Under the pieces are notes generated by a model. It had not been told where the DNA came from and ran no database searches. It saw only the letters and a program-made list of their open reading frames with translations. A stretch of 29,040 nucleotides of DNA from Tubiluchus corallicola (lineage: Eukaryota > Priapulida > Priapulimorpha > Priapulimorphida > Tubiluchidae): NCBI GenBank assembly GCA_030141605.1, contig JAQGDQ010001694.1, forward strand, positions 1 through 29,040. Reading direction: 5' to 3'. Shown here one piece after another: positions 1 to 10,487 of the stretch (position 1 is its first letter; each line of letters begins with the position of its first letter). A program made the position numbers and the translations under genes.

Positions 1-184
1 AAGGTAAAGTAGTTAGTATATAATTCAGGCAACTGTCGGTTATTATACTTATACATGAATTTAAATAATTCAAGATAATAAATATCATCTATTTTCAATA
101 AACTAAGGTGTATGTATGATGGTGTTGCATGGTCTCTGTAATTGGCAAAAGTCATGTATTTCACTATTTTATTCTGAACTGTTA

Positions 185-720
185 TTAGTGGTTGTAATAA
201 GTATTTTTTTGTTTGCCACCATGACTTAAAACAGTAAATCAAGGGAAGAAAATGCAATGTTAAGTTATGACCCAAAGAATTTTCCGTGCATATCTATATT
301 ACTTAGCATTTTCACTTACCTGCTGGAAACACTTATGTAACTAACAATTTCAAATCTTTGTGCCCTTTGGTAATAATGTTGCTGACTCACCCTCCAGGGT
401 GCGCCACTCACTAACCAAAAACGTATTTTTAATCTTAGTGACAAAGTACAGTAATTTTAAATTTTACTTAATTAGCAAAATGTATACTACGAATGCTCTG
501 ATTATTTCTTCAAACTTTACCTAATGTTATCTAAACTTGTTTCAAACAGCCTACGATTAAAATGGTTGCGCCTAACTGTCATCGCGGGAGTTTAAATTTA
601 CATGTTTTATACAGCGTTACTGCCGACGCAAGCCATGCATACAAAAAGGTAGTATGTAAGTGGTATAAAATTTCGAAGCGAATTTTTTAAGCCTTATGTA
701 AGTGGAGGGTTTTCTTGTGC
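185..720 (+). repeat. Dispersed repeat family R1, copy A
   Basis: Non-coding repeat. Shares long blocks with the segments at about 1545-1985 and 1060-1550 and, inverted, at about 22090-22345. Common blocks include a motif around 'ttacttagcatttt', 'gctggaaa.acttatgtaact', 'ccaccactc.ctaaccaaaa', 'tactacgaatg.tctgatta' and 'aaaatggctgc..ctaac.gtcatcgcgg'. No coding frame is visible. Its identity as a transposon family is inferred from the multiple diverged copies only; I see no clear terminal repeats. Confidence 0.7.
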
Positions 721-1059
721 TTTAACATTGTAGCTCCACTATTTTGAAAAGCTGATTGTCTACAATTCTTTAACGTCCATTGTCTAAATACATAATTTTC
801 TTATGTAAATCTTACTAAATATTAATAAATTTAGAGTTGTAACAATTCTCCATCTTAGTGTGATGAATACTGACATCTTGTAAATGAAAAGGAAAGAGTT
901 AAGAAATTACGAAATACTCATTTTCAATTTACATTCAACTACAATCTCATTTAATCGTCCTACACTTTATTACACTATCTCAACACATAAAGGACAAGGA
1001 AAGTGGCAGGTGAAATAAATTTCAGAAAAATCGCCTTAAAAAATTCCATTACTTTTGAA

Positions 1060-1550
1060 CAATTTTACGATATATCGTACTCGTGTTGAAAGGATTTTTT
1101 GTTTGTCTTCATTTTAAATCGCCCGCAATAATTGCTCAGACCGCGCCATCACATGACGTCACGTACAACATAAATCAGGGGAACAAAAGGAAATGTTAAA
1201 TTATGTCCCAAAAAACTTTCCATGCAAAGTTATATTACTTAGCATTTTGCTTATATGTTTGAAAGACTTATGTAACTAGAAAGGAAAATATGAATTACTG
1301 TTTTCACCAATTGGTAAAATGTCGTTGACTTACCTCCAGAATGCGAGGTAAGTTACATTATTAAGTAAGTCACATAATGTAAAATACATTATTTTTGTTA
1401 TTGACAAAATAAGGTAATTTGAAGTTTTTATTAGTTAGCGAGAGTGTGCTGCGAATGCTCGGGTTATTTTTCAAACTTTACGCAATGTCTTTTAAACCCA
1501 TTTCAAATGACTTACCATTAAAATGGTCATACCGGGAGTTTAAATTTACA
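1060..1550 (+). repeat. Dispersed repeat family R1, copy B
   Basis: Second copy, in direct orientation to copy A. It starts with a block ('atatatcgtactcgtgttgaaagga') that also appears inverted at about 22310-22340. It carries a perfect CRE-type palindrome TGACGTCA at 1154-1161, which is also present in the 22 kb copy. The middle differs from copy A by insertions around 1330-1400. Confidence 0.65.
1154..1161 (+). promoter_or_regulatory. CRE-type palindrome TGACGTCA inside repeat R1
   Basis: Perfect 8-bp ATF/CREB-type palindrome, conserved at the equivalent place of the inverted R1 copy (22243-22250). No gene start is visible next to either, so a role is not shown. Confidence 0.3.
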
Positions 1551-1985
1551 AAAAACTTTCCATACAAAGTTTTATAACTTAGCATTTCACTTAGGTGCTG
1601 GAAAGACATAGATCTATAGAAATAAAATTATTAATTATTTAAAATGTTTTCATCAATTGGTGAAATGTCATTGATGCGCCTCCAGTAAGCACCACTCTCT
1701 AACCAAAAAAAAAATGCATTTTTAGTCTTACTGACAACATATAGTAATTTAAAATTTTACTTAGTTAGTAATGTGTGTGCTACGAATGTTCTGATTATTT
1801 TCTCAAACTTTACACAATGTTACCATCAAAATGGCTGCATCTAACAGTCATCGCGGAAGTTTAAATACACATATTTTATACTGCGTTGCTGCCATCGCAA
1901 GCCCTGTATGCAAAAAGGCAGCATATAAGTAGTATAAAATTTCGAGACAAATTTTCAAAGCTTTATATAAGTCGTAGTTGTGCTT
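1545..1985 (+). repeat. Dispersed repeat family R1, copy C
   Basis: Third direct copy, beginning immediately after the end of copy B's conserved part ('gggagtttaaatttac') with the 'aaaactttccatacaaag' block. The array is therefore a tandem of diverged units rather than independent insertions, or a nested insertion. Closest to copy A over 1690-1960. Confidence 0.65.
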
Positions 1986-2430
1986 TATATAAGTTTTGCT
2001 TCAACTCATTTTTGTGAAATGCTCATTTTTAGAATCTATTATTAATCTATGAACTTACAAATAATTATATATATTTATATACACTTACAAATAAAAAATA
2101 TATACTTCCAAAATACATATATAAATTTGATAGACATTTTCCGCACATGGTGAGTGCCACACTACCTACTTTTCTAACCTCTTTTACAAATCGCAATCTC
2201 GCATAATTTTCAAACACTTAATTTCACCATCTCAACCCTAAAATTCATTTCACTTCCACTCCTGTTTTACTTTCAACTTTTTCGTAATTCTCTTCACGCT
2301 TTTCAACTTCCATAATTCTAACAGCTGGACCATTAACTACATTATACAGCTGTGCTACTGATTATCATGCAGGCAACAATTAATGTACAAATATAATATA
2401 CTCATAATTAAACTAACAGACGGGGATTAA
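1986..2430. other. No gene seen
   Basis: AT-rich sequence with a short run of 'acttacaaataa'-like degenerate units near 2050-2120. No open frame, RNA or repeat boundary could be supported here. Confidence 0.5.
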
Positions 2431-2745
2431 TTATGCCATTTCACGAATGTCCAGCAATTCATAGGAGTTCTTGAGAATAACTGTTCAACAAAGATTAACC
2501 TTTACAACCCAACTAGAACAGAAGAACAGAAAAGCAATGCTGATCATAGGATCTCACACGAAACAACTCTCACAATCTTTGACACAAAATTTGAGGAAAT
2601 GGCGACATATTGGTTTGATGTCATTGCCCCGATGTTGAAACTGCATCATTTACAGGTCTTAGACAGATGCAAACCAGGTGCACATAGTTGCACATCATCA
2701 ACGCTGGCTTCGTTAATAATAAAACTCACTCACAGAGAGCATTAG
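2431..2745 (+). CDS. Unrecognised open frame without ATG start (possible exon)
   Basis: Frame opens after the stop at 2428-2430 and runs 104 codons to TAG at 2743-2745. An open frame this long is unexpected in DNA this AT-rich, where stops should recur every 14 or so codons. Around 2455 there is a possible acceptor (..tgtccag), and 'cag|gtctta' near 2655 is a possible weak donor, which would leave an exon of about 65 codons. The predicted peptide is hydrophilic, with a segment FEEMATYWFDVIAPMLKLHH in its middle. I recognise no family. It could be an internal exon, a transposase relic or chance. The next frame (2885-3151) lies in a different phase. Confidence 0.25.
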   Translation, partial: LCHFTNVQQFIGVLENNCSTKINLYNPTRTEEQKSNADHRISHETTLTIFDTKFEEMATYWFDVIAPMLKLHHLQVLDRCKPGAHSCTSSTLASLIIKLTHREH

Positions 2746-2884
2746 AAAGAGATTTGCTTTTGTTCAAAATGTTTTTAGAAATTACGAAACCGAATGCAGC
2801 CAAAAGAAAAACGAGAGCATTGACAAGAGCAAGAGAAGTGATTTAGCCATCAGCACAACACACTGGAAACGGGAAACACAATGC

Positions 2885-3151
2885 ATGGCTTCCACCATCT
2901 GTTATGCAATAATGGCACATACCTCGGCCATACGGATAGATGTTTTTGTAAGGTGTCACAACATAGTAAGTGATAGACTACATATTTTGTCCAACACAGA
3001 TGATAGCACATCCCTACGTGACTTTGTTGGAGATAATAGTTCAGATAGAGAGAGACAGATTATCTGGTTCAGAAATCCAAACTATAAACTTACACATATT
3101 TTAAATTACTGTTCTAATTTTAGATGGTCTTGTTCATATCGTAAGTACTAA
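2885..3151 (+). CDS. Unrecognised small open frame, possible exon
   Basis: 88 codons, ATG to stop. The peptide has no recognisable domain, signal peptide or membrane segment. A good donor-like sequence 'catatc|gtaagt' sits just before the stop (about 3138-3146), so this could be a first or internal exon on the plus strand rather than a stand-alone gene. It follows the open frame at 2431-2745 by 140 bases, in another phase. No promoter or ribosomal context decides the start. Evidence is length and the donor only. Confidence 0.2.
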   Translation: MASTICYAIMAHTSAIRIDVFVRCHNIVSDRLHILSNTDDSTSLRDFVGDNSSDRERQIIWFRNPNYKLTHILNYCSNFRWSCSYRKY

Positions 3152-3262
3152 TTGTATTTCTTTTTTCTTTTATAACGTTTCAATAATAATTTCTGTGTAC
3201 TAATTTTAAAATCATCTTTTAATTTTGTATGTATAGGTGGTCATCTACTTATGACCACAATA

Positions 3263-3643
3263 CAGTCAACCCTTGTTAAACCGGACTAATTGGAGGGGGG
3301 GGGGGTGATCCGGTTTAGCCGATTGTCCGATTTATCCAATATGCCTATATATGGTCTATATTATACAGGAATAATCATCTTAATAAGGCCTATATACATT
3401 GCACTATATACTATACTGTATATTACTTTAAAATAGTTAACCTGTGAGGATAAAGAAATTAGCGAGTGCTTTCCATGGGGTAAGCAAACTGAATTTTGGC
3501 GGGAATTTCATGGTGAGTTGGTAGGCCGTGTTGTGTTTAGCGCTCTGGCTCGGATGGTAATCAGTCAGTTTCCTTTACCACGGATGATGTCCATCTTATC
3601 CGATATCCGGGCTAACGGGGTCCAGCTTAACGAGGGTCGACTG
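3263..3643. mobile_element. Non-autonomous DNA transposon (MITE) with CAGTC... inverted ends, pogo/Tc1-mariner-like
   Basis: The left end CAGTCAACCCTTGTTAAACC and the reverse complement of the right end CAGTCGACCCTCGTTAAGCT agree at 20 of the first 24 positions. Subterminal blocks (the 'tccgatttatcc' and 'ggataagatgg' type) also mirror each other. The element is 381 bp with no open frame, so it needs a transposase from elsewhere. TA precedes the left end, but TA does not follow the right end, so the target duplication typical of Tc1/mariner/pogo is not confirmed. A run of ten G at about 3295-3304 interrupts the left arm. The superfamily assignment rests on the CAGT ends. Confidence 0.65.
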
Positions 3644-6600
3644 GTCGTAAGATGAATTGGATGCAACTCGGACCCATGTATTCAGTCAAACAGTTTGCCT
3701 GTAGACACAAGATGTTCTGTGTGAACTCACTCTAAGTATGGCGATGCCTATGATGACTTTATCGAAACAGTTAGCAATTTAAAGTTAATTTGTTTAAAAA
3801 AGTAGAATGAAATATGAGTTATAGTTATAGCTGTATTTTAAACACAATGTAGCAAACATCAGGCATAAACACACTGTATTACGAGATGACCCCCTGTCCT
3901 GCACGGAACGAAACCGCAAATAAATGAATGTCTAGCATTTTCTCCAATAGAAGAACTACAAAAAACGCAAAGACACATTTCTTCAAGTGCACACCGGACA
4001 GACACCCTCCCTGCAGAATCTCACAGCAGTCTCGCATTAGCAAATAAAGTTAAACGACAAATTATAAACAGAACAATTCGCTTGAATTTTTATCAAAAGC
4101 CATCTGACCTTTGAACTGAATTTTACAGAAATTATTCATTAGCACGTGTGCAAGAGCAAGAAAAGGTCTAGAAACCTTTGTATAAATATCATTTAGAACT
4201 GCAATTGTAAACAAGTTATGACAGAACTTCTCTGTCTAACATGAATTTAAATATATATATATATGCATTGTTTACAGACGGGACAATTTTTTTCATTAAC
4301 ATTACTACGATTGTGAGTAATTAAGCACAGGTATTATTCAACACCAGCTCTCCTTGATCTCTTGGTTCTACCTCTGCCCCTGGCACTAATTCAATTCTAA
4401 ATCTTGGCCCTGGTCTAACCCCATCCCTACGCCAATTCAGTAGTACAAGCATCTTATAATAAGTTAATTTTCATAATAGTCATATTGCACAGCATTGAAA
4501 GGTTTTAATAGAACCAAATTGGCACTACAGTTCATATTCTTTCAAAATTCAGAAGCAACTTTCAATTAACTTGGGTCACAAAGTGAAATTTGGCTTATAC
4601 TAGTATTACACTGTGAGACAGAAGATGCAAAATTTGGACCAGGCTACCACCAAGATTTCTGAGTGCCCACATTAAAGGACTGTTCTGATTAATTGTTTTC
4701 TCTTTACAACCGCATTTTTTAAGCTCAGTGAAAATGAACATAATAAAATAATGCTAACAAGCCATAGCAACCAATGTGGCAAAGCGCAAAAGATGGCAAC
4801 CTGGGTACACTCAACAAGTACAAAATGAATTCACTTCTTACTTTTGCAACTTCTTCTTCTACTCACCTCTAGTCTTTACCTTTCTTGAGGTTTAGGGCCA
4901 TTGGAGTTGAAACATTTTGAACACAAAGCTTGGTATTATTTTGCTCTTTTCTGCTCATCAGGTTTATCATCTATCTGCTCATATAAATCAACTCTATCTT
5001 CGGTTTTAGCAATGACCAGAGTTCTCTTAAGTAGGTATGTGAAGTCGAGTTAAATGTTTCGTCTTTTTGACATCGACAGCTCTTACTTTCAATGTTTCTT
5101 AGCTTTTAGGATTGAATTTTACATTCAAGAACAGGTTGTTACAAGTTACAGCCAGCTTTTAAAATCAACTTACCAGAATCCACAAAATACGAAACATACG
5201 CAACCAGTAAAAGAATAGATTCTCGCCCGAACATTTCTACACAAACATAATAACACGATTACATAAAACTAGTGCCACTAAATGATAAATAACTGTTAAA
5301 AGAAAGAGAGGATTGTACAATTATGTACAGTTCCGTCTCAGTCATTTCGTCAATTTAACTGCAAAATTTCAAATGTTGAAACTACGATTAGCAACTTTGC
5401 AGGTTACTGCAAGGGAAACGACAGCGCCGTTGTTGCCTACCAGCGGCGATGATTTTCAATGATAAATAATGACCTTAGACAGTTAGACTTGGCAGATAAG
5501 ATCCGCTTTGTGTGTTTATTTGGATATAAAAAATAAAGTAATATAATCTAATCTAGTCTAACTTGCTAAGTACAGAATCACTGAGTTTGTTTTGTTAGTA
5601 TAAAATTTCGCAATAATTAGAGGTATTACCAAAATAAAAAAATATCACGACTCTTTAATTTAGTTTAGTTTCGTTTATTATGTTCTACTTGCCAAAACAG
5701 CTATAATTATACAATGAAAATGATGAAATAATGTTTTGAAGCTCTGTCTCATCGCACAGTCTTATTGTAAAGAACACTGGACGAACATTTGTAACAATAA
5801 ACAAATTCAACATATCTGCGCAGGTTGTTATAATATATTAAAAACGGTATACACACTAAATTCACTTTGTTCTGGCACAGAATTCAGGTAATTTAAGAAC
5901 ATTTAAGTTGCATTAATTGTTAGGATCGTTTAATGATGAACTTGTAGCACTCAGACACTTAGGCTCAGTAAAGCAAACAGAAAAGAAAATGTGGAGGGGT
6001 AGAAAGACTAGAACAAACGGTGCAATTAAGGTTAAAGAAAAAATAGCACGTGAAAGAGTATGAAGGTGCAATACGAAAAATGAGATTAGTAGAAATTAGA
6101 TTCTCTTGACCAGAAAGTTTGATCAGACTGCCATTTTTACTAGATAGTTAGTCTACTGGCAACGTACCACTTTCAATCTAGGAGCTAGGTCGTGATACAG
6201 TGGCTGGGTCATACCAAAGACTTTAAGAATGGTACCTGCTGTTGCCCTGCCTGGTGCATGGTATTTAGGGTAGACTGGGGTAATAATAGTCTCTGCGTTG
6301 TAATTGTAAGACTGTTATTTACAGTCGGCCAGTCTCAGACCTTATGTTAATAAAACTCAATGGACCTTATGTTAATTGTTCATCCAAAAAACCGACTTTA
6401 AATAAAGATTATTAGAATTCAAAAACTTAACGGAGGTTATGTCCGCCATAATGTTATAATTCACTGAAAGAATTTCACTAGTATATACTCAGGTTTGAGT
6501 CAGTAACAACTGGTAGAGAATTCTTGGCTTCAATCAAAGTCACATCCTCAGTCTTTCTGTATGGATCATACTCTTATGTAACCAAAAATATGTTTTAGCC

Positions 6601-6950
6601 ACTTCCGTTATCATATTATCTGCGCTCTTCTACCATACTTCCTTTATTTCTTCTTTTTATAAACTACAGTTTTAACTTTACATATTATATGTGAGGATTA
6701 TTGTTAAGCTGTTAAGCCTTTTTATGCTTAAAGAGATTTTACATGACAAGCTTTACTATTGTTATGTTTGCTTTACATGTTTCCTTTGTTATTGCATTGT
6801 TTTGATCATTTAATTTAAGTAATTAACAAAAATTGCATCCAGTGTCATCAATTTTTCTGTTATTACAACATTAATTTAAAAGGGGTGAGTGACTAGATGA
6901 CCAACGGTCTTTCCTCATCCCACCTCCACGGATAAAGTAAAGTTTCTTCT
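3644..6950. other. Intergenic sequence, no gene seen
   Basis: AT-rich DNA with stops in all frames. Small features only: (AT)n at about 4250-4264, and pyrimidine-rich text at 4340-4440 that does not hold a frame. A short degenerate 'taatctaatctagtctaac' stretch near 5547-5567 lies directly after 'aaaaataaagtaa', as in decayed LINE tails. No exon, RNA or promoter could be supported. Confidence 0.5.
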
Positions 6951-6954
6951 CATG

Positions 6955-7028
6955 AAATGGAGAAAATAAACGTCTATGCCTATGCCTATGTCTGTGTCTA
7001 TGTCTATGTCTATGTCTTTGCCTATGCC
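6955..7028 (+). repeat. Hexanucleotide microsatellite (CTATGT/CTATGC)n after an AATAAA-type tail
   Basis: 'ggagaaaataaacg' is followed by about nine imperfect copies of the hexamer from about 6972 to 7028. AATAAA-like sequence running into a simple repeat is the usual 3' end of several non-LTR retrotransposons, so this may be the tail of a lost element. No reverse-transcriptase coding is visible upstream. Confidence 0.6.
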
Positions 7029-7029
7029 A

Positions 7030-8130
7030 GTGTTTGTTCAAACCAGTTTTTTCGTCTACGGTGTGATATAGCTTTCGCTAGTGGAGCGTGAACGTAATGA
7101 GCACCGCATGTACTGATGAATCAATAGGGAATCCGTGATATGGATGCCAACTGCATCTCACACAACCGGAAGTCTTCAGAAGGATGATAGGAGCAGATGG
7201 AACTGAATTACAGAGTAAGATGATGCAATAATGTTACAATGTTTATCGGTGTTAAAAAGGCAAAGATTGTATTATGAGACATCAATGAATTGAAGTAAGA
7301 AACTCAATTTAATTCAGTTTCAATTTATTTATCTCTTTACAGTGTTACAATAAAACATGATTAATAAAAGAATCTCTAATAAGTTTTGAATGTATAGATA
7401 GAACTAGAGAAAGGATAGCGAAAAGGCTATAAAGTCACCTAGTCTGCTATCATTTACCAAATATAGACAAAAAGATTTTTTAAACACTGGTTATCAGTTT
7501 AATTTAGGAAACATTAGTAATTTTTAAAATTATGACATTTTCTATATAATCCAGAAAAAAGAATATACATGTAGTTTAATTAGCGGGCAACAAAATAAGG
7601 ACAATCTTGATTAAACTAAAAATTGCATTTAGTTTTTATGTGAAATACAGGTCAAAATTGTTATGAAATGATAAAAACACTTTGGATTAATAATGCTATT
7701 AATCAACAACAGGAGTTAAATACATTTTCATTTGAGTTCAACTTCATTAGGCTTATTGATTAAGAACAAATCTACTGACTTGGACAATAATACTAAATAA
7801 TATAAACATTAAAAACGTTTGCTTTATGTATACATAAAAATTTGGGAAATGTTTGTTTTTTTCTGTACATTAAAAACATTAGTTTTCATTAAATAATGGC
7901 GGAGAGTGACATATGAAAGCAGCAAAACTTTCAGCTCTAACTGGTTTCTCCTGACCTCAGGAAACTGTGAAAAGGCTTAATGATGCTGATGTTGTCACAT
8001 GTAAACATTAACATTGCTGAACTGTGTAAGAATGATAACTGAATCTGCAAAAATTGCATTAGGTATCAATGGGTGATACGAGTGAGATGGGTCAGTAGTT
8101 GTTCAACTCATTTGGATCACCTTTTTTATA
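7030..8130. other. No gene seen
   Basis: AT-rich and without open frames. Sequence around 7970-8090 could be a very decayed upstream part of the cGAS-like pseudogene that follows, because short words resemble the ankyrin-coding part of the intact gene. The similarity is too weak to call. Confidence 0.4.
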
Positions 8131-8134
8131 TATG

Positions 8135-8403
8135 AGGATAATTTTTGTTGGATTGTTCCCAGAGTTTATTGAAAATGACAGGTTTTCCTTTGGCAACTTT
8201 AAGAGCCATTTTGTGATGCTTTTATGCTTGGCTAAAAATGCAATTTTCAAGGAAGGTACAGAAATAACGGAATCTTTAGATTTTGTTTGGCGTGGATAGG
8301 AATAAAGTTTGTACTTGCATCCATCTTATGTACCATGGAGACTATTACGATTTTCTGTAACAATAGGGATTCTTCTGAAATAATAAAAAAAAACAAAGTT
8401 TAC
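8135..8403 (+). pseudogene. Decayed partial copy of the cGAS-like nucleotidyltransferase gene
   Basis: The plus-strand frame from about 8155 reads PEFIENDRFSFGNFKSHF and then LAKNAIFKEG. This matches PEFVKNNRFSIDNLKSYF and RAMNAVFLED of the intact gene on the other strand (about 13060-12950). After a stop at 8297-8299 the similarity continues in a shifted frame (NKVCTC, then ..GDYYDFL) to a second stop. The copy covers only the segment between the active-site E-x-D and the third catalytic Asp. No upstream GS motif and no ankyrin repeats can be read, so it is broken and cannot encode an enzyme. It shows that the gene was duplicated locally, in inverted orientation about 4.6 kb away, and has since decayed. 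Confidence 0.85.
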
Positions 8404-9830
8404 CAATTTAAAATTTAGAATTATTTGTTTCCAATATTTGATTTTTTGGGAATGAAAAGCACTTTTTAACTATTCTGGAATAAAAAAAAATCACATTTAA
8501 ATTTTTTAGACTTGACTTTGTCATCCGGTTTAATGTAGAACTCTTGGTTTTTAGACGATTTAAAAGAAATCTCCTATTCACGAGACACTTTCAAAAGTTA
8601 AAAATTAGCATAGCATTTGACCCTTGCGATCTATTAGTTACTTTTGCCAGGTAAAGTTAGTTAATTATAAATATTTAAACACAAATTGTTGTTTTTGCCA
8701 AGCAAGATGATTTATACCATTTATTTGCTGAAGTCAACTGACCCAGTGTCATTGGTCTTCTTCGTCCGTCTCCGTCTCCATCACCGTATCCGCATTTGTA
8801 TCTGTATCCACCTCCGTATTCTCCATAATTTCCTAAAGTATCAGCAAACATTGAAATATTAACATTAGGCAAGTCATAGCCAATGAAAGAATATAGTAAG
8901 AAAAAGGAACATCACTACTGTATGGGAAAGTTATAACAGAAACCACTATCATTATAATGTAAATATATATATATATGTAGGCATGAAAAGCATATATGTG
9001 TGGAGAGCATGTGCAATTTTCACACTTGCATCATTGAAAATCCGGATTGTCAATACGAATTCTTCACCAATTAACCCAAAAAATTAGAATTGCTGATCAG
9101 AATATGTTGTTGTAATTATTTTACAGGTTGAAAAGTCCATGGACGATTAGGTGATAATTTACCATCTTGATTTTAAGATTCCTGATTGATATGGAATAAA
9201 CTCACACTTCTTTCCTTTCAGTTAATTCAAGAAATCAATAACTGTGGGCTCACTTTACCATTTTTCATAACCCATTTGGGAAATACAATAATATAAATGA
9301 ATAATTACACAGAAGCAAAAAGAAAATAAACCCAACAATCAACATTTTGATTTTCCATAATGCACCTCTGGAGAACCCCGCCAGTATGTCATAACTGGAG
9401 CTAAGGCATTTTTTACGCTATTTGCGTGGATCTGTCCTTGCAAACTAGTTCTTGAATGTAAAAGTGTAATGTTATATTTACATTGTAATTATTCAAGTCT
9501 ATGTAATTAGCTGATTTAGGCTTCTTTCATAGATCTATACATTTATGGTTAGCATTTTTTCTGTGCCAAAGTCATAGCTAGCCATGAGTCACAATCTCTA
9601 TGTTGCTACTTTGCTCATTATCGAGGATGACCACGAGTACAGTACAATAGGTATGTCTAAAGTCTTTTTGTGTTAGACTTGACATATACATTTAAAGTAA
9701 TCATGTTGTAATTTAGACATTATGTAATTTCGTTTCTATTAAAAAGTTAAAAATCTTCAAATAAATCGTTAAAATTAATATTGTTGCGGGCAAGCTTATT
9801 AAGGATTGGTTTTGCGCATGCCCACCATTT
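8404..9830. other. No gene seen; imperfect TCCGTC-type hexamer run at 8757-8823
   Basis: AT-rich sequence. From 8757 to 8823 an imperfect pyrimidine-rich hexamer run (tccgtctccgtctcc...) gives a Gly/Asp/Tyr-rich frame on the minus strand. That frame is a product of the repeat and I do not call it a gene. (AT)n lies at about 8962-8978. Confidence 0.5.
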
Positions 9831-9840
9831 GCTATAAAAG
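9831..9840 (+). promoter_or_regulatory. TATA-box-like GCTATAAAAG
   Basis: Good TATA match 50 bases upstream of an ATG in strong Kozak context (ccaccATG, 9890). The spacing would put transcription start near 9862-9865 and give a 5' leader of about 25-30 bases. It supports the small plus-strand gene model, but is a single motif. Confidence 0.35.
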
Positions 9841-9889
9841 AAGTGAGCACATAGACTTCTAAGTCTTTGTCGTGATCGTCACATCCACC

Positions 9890-10045
9890 ATGTTGCTCTT
9901 TCCAGTGCCTAGGAATGGCTGTCATTTTCATAGGTATGTCATAGTTTGATCCTACTTAATAATCTTTTATCTTTCTTTCTTCTGCACTCCCACCTGCAGC
10001 ACGGTCATAAGAAGGCTGACTGCTCAGCCGTCTTCGCGTCCCTGA
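9890..10045 (+). CDS. Candidate tiny two-exon gene, 29 codons, no known family
   Basis: Exon 1 (9890-9933) starts at an ATG preceded by ccacc and ends at the donor CATAG|GTATGT. A 66-base intron ends in a strong pyrimidine tract and CAG (9998-9999). Exon 2 runs from 10000 to TGA at 10043-10045. The joined frame would be a short basic peptide beginning MLLFPVPRNG and ending QPSSRP. TATA box, Kozak context, donor and acceptor are individually good, and exon 2 is clearly more GC-rich than its surroundings. The product matches nothing I know. The segment could equally be the 5' end of a longer transcript whose frame differs, or a non-coding RNA. It converges on the 3' end of the cGAS-like gene. 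Confidence 0.3.
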
Positions 10046-10137
10046 ACCGCCTGGTGGCTCCCAGTGGAGGGCTTCACAACAATAATTTCAAAGAATAAAA
10101 ATAGTTTCAACAGGTCAAAAACACAGTGGTTATTCTC

Positions 10138-10333
10138 AACAATAAAATGGCACTTCTTTATTGCTTAAGTTTCGATTACGTTATCGTTAACAGGCTCTTT
10201 TACAATATAGATAATACAGTAGCATTCACTGCTTTATAATCTAACGTATATTTCTAGATGACTTGTGAATGTGCACTGATGATGATGCAAGTCTTGAAAC
10301 GTAAGCAATAAAGAACTGTCATATTGTTATCAT
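10138..10333. mobile_element. Short inverted-repeat element, Penelope-like terminus candidate with hammerhead-like core words
   Basis: The left arm 10138-10176 and right arm about 10292-10333 are inverted copies sharing 'ttctttattgctta.gtttc'. The right arm contains CTGATGA (10276-10282) followed 13 bases later by GAAAC (10296-10300), then AATAAAG. CTGATGA...GAAAC are the conserved core words of hammerhead ribozymes, which Penelope-like retroelements carry in their terminal repeats. Here the closing pairs of stem II are poor, so activity is doubtful. No reverse-transcriptase coding is present. It sits just past the last exon found for the cGAS-like gene. Confidence 0.45.
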
Positions 10334-10379
10334 CAACAGCTGTTGTAATGGTTGAGTTACAGAAAACAGGCGTATAAAC

Positions 10380-10487
10380 CTGATACTTATAACAGATTTC
10401 TGACATGTGATCTACATTTATAGTTACTGTTATTTCATACCTTGTAAGGTCTTGAATTTCATCATTGTTGAGGTACTTCCACACTAC
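10380..10487 (-). CDS. Probable third exon of ankyrin-cGLR
   Basis: 36 codons beginning VVWKYLNNDEIQDLTRYE after acceptor attttgttttAG, ending at CAG|GTTTAT, phase 0 on both sides, like the previous two exons. If not spliced, the frame reads on through the inverted-repeat element to a stop at 10254-10256, which would give a repeat-derived tail. The segment is not recognisable as part of the Mab-21 fold, so assignment rests on frame, phase and splice sites. Confidence 0.5.

Noticed and set aside
8675-8872. Gly/Asp/Tyr-rich 65-codon minus-strand frame
   Set aside because: Explained by the imperfect hexamer run at 8757-8823.
9713-9931. 72-codon minus-strand frame
   Set aside because: No recognisable domain and opposite a better supported plus-strand promoter and exon.
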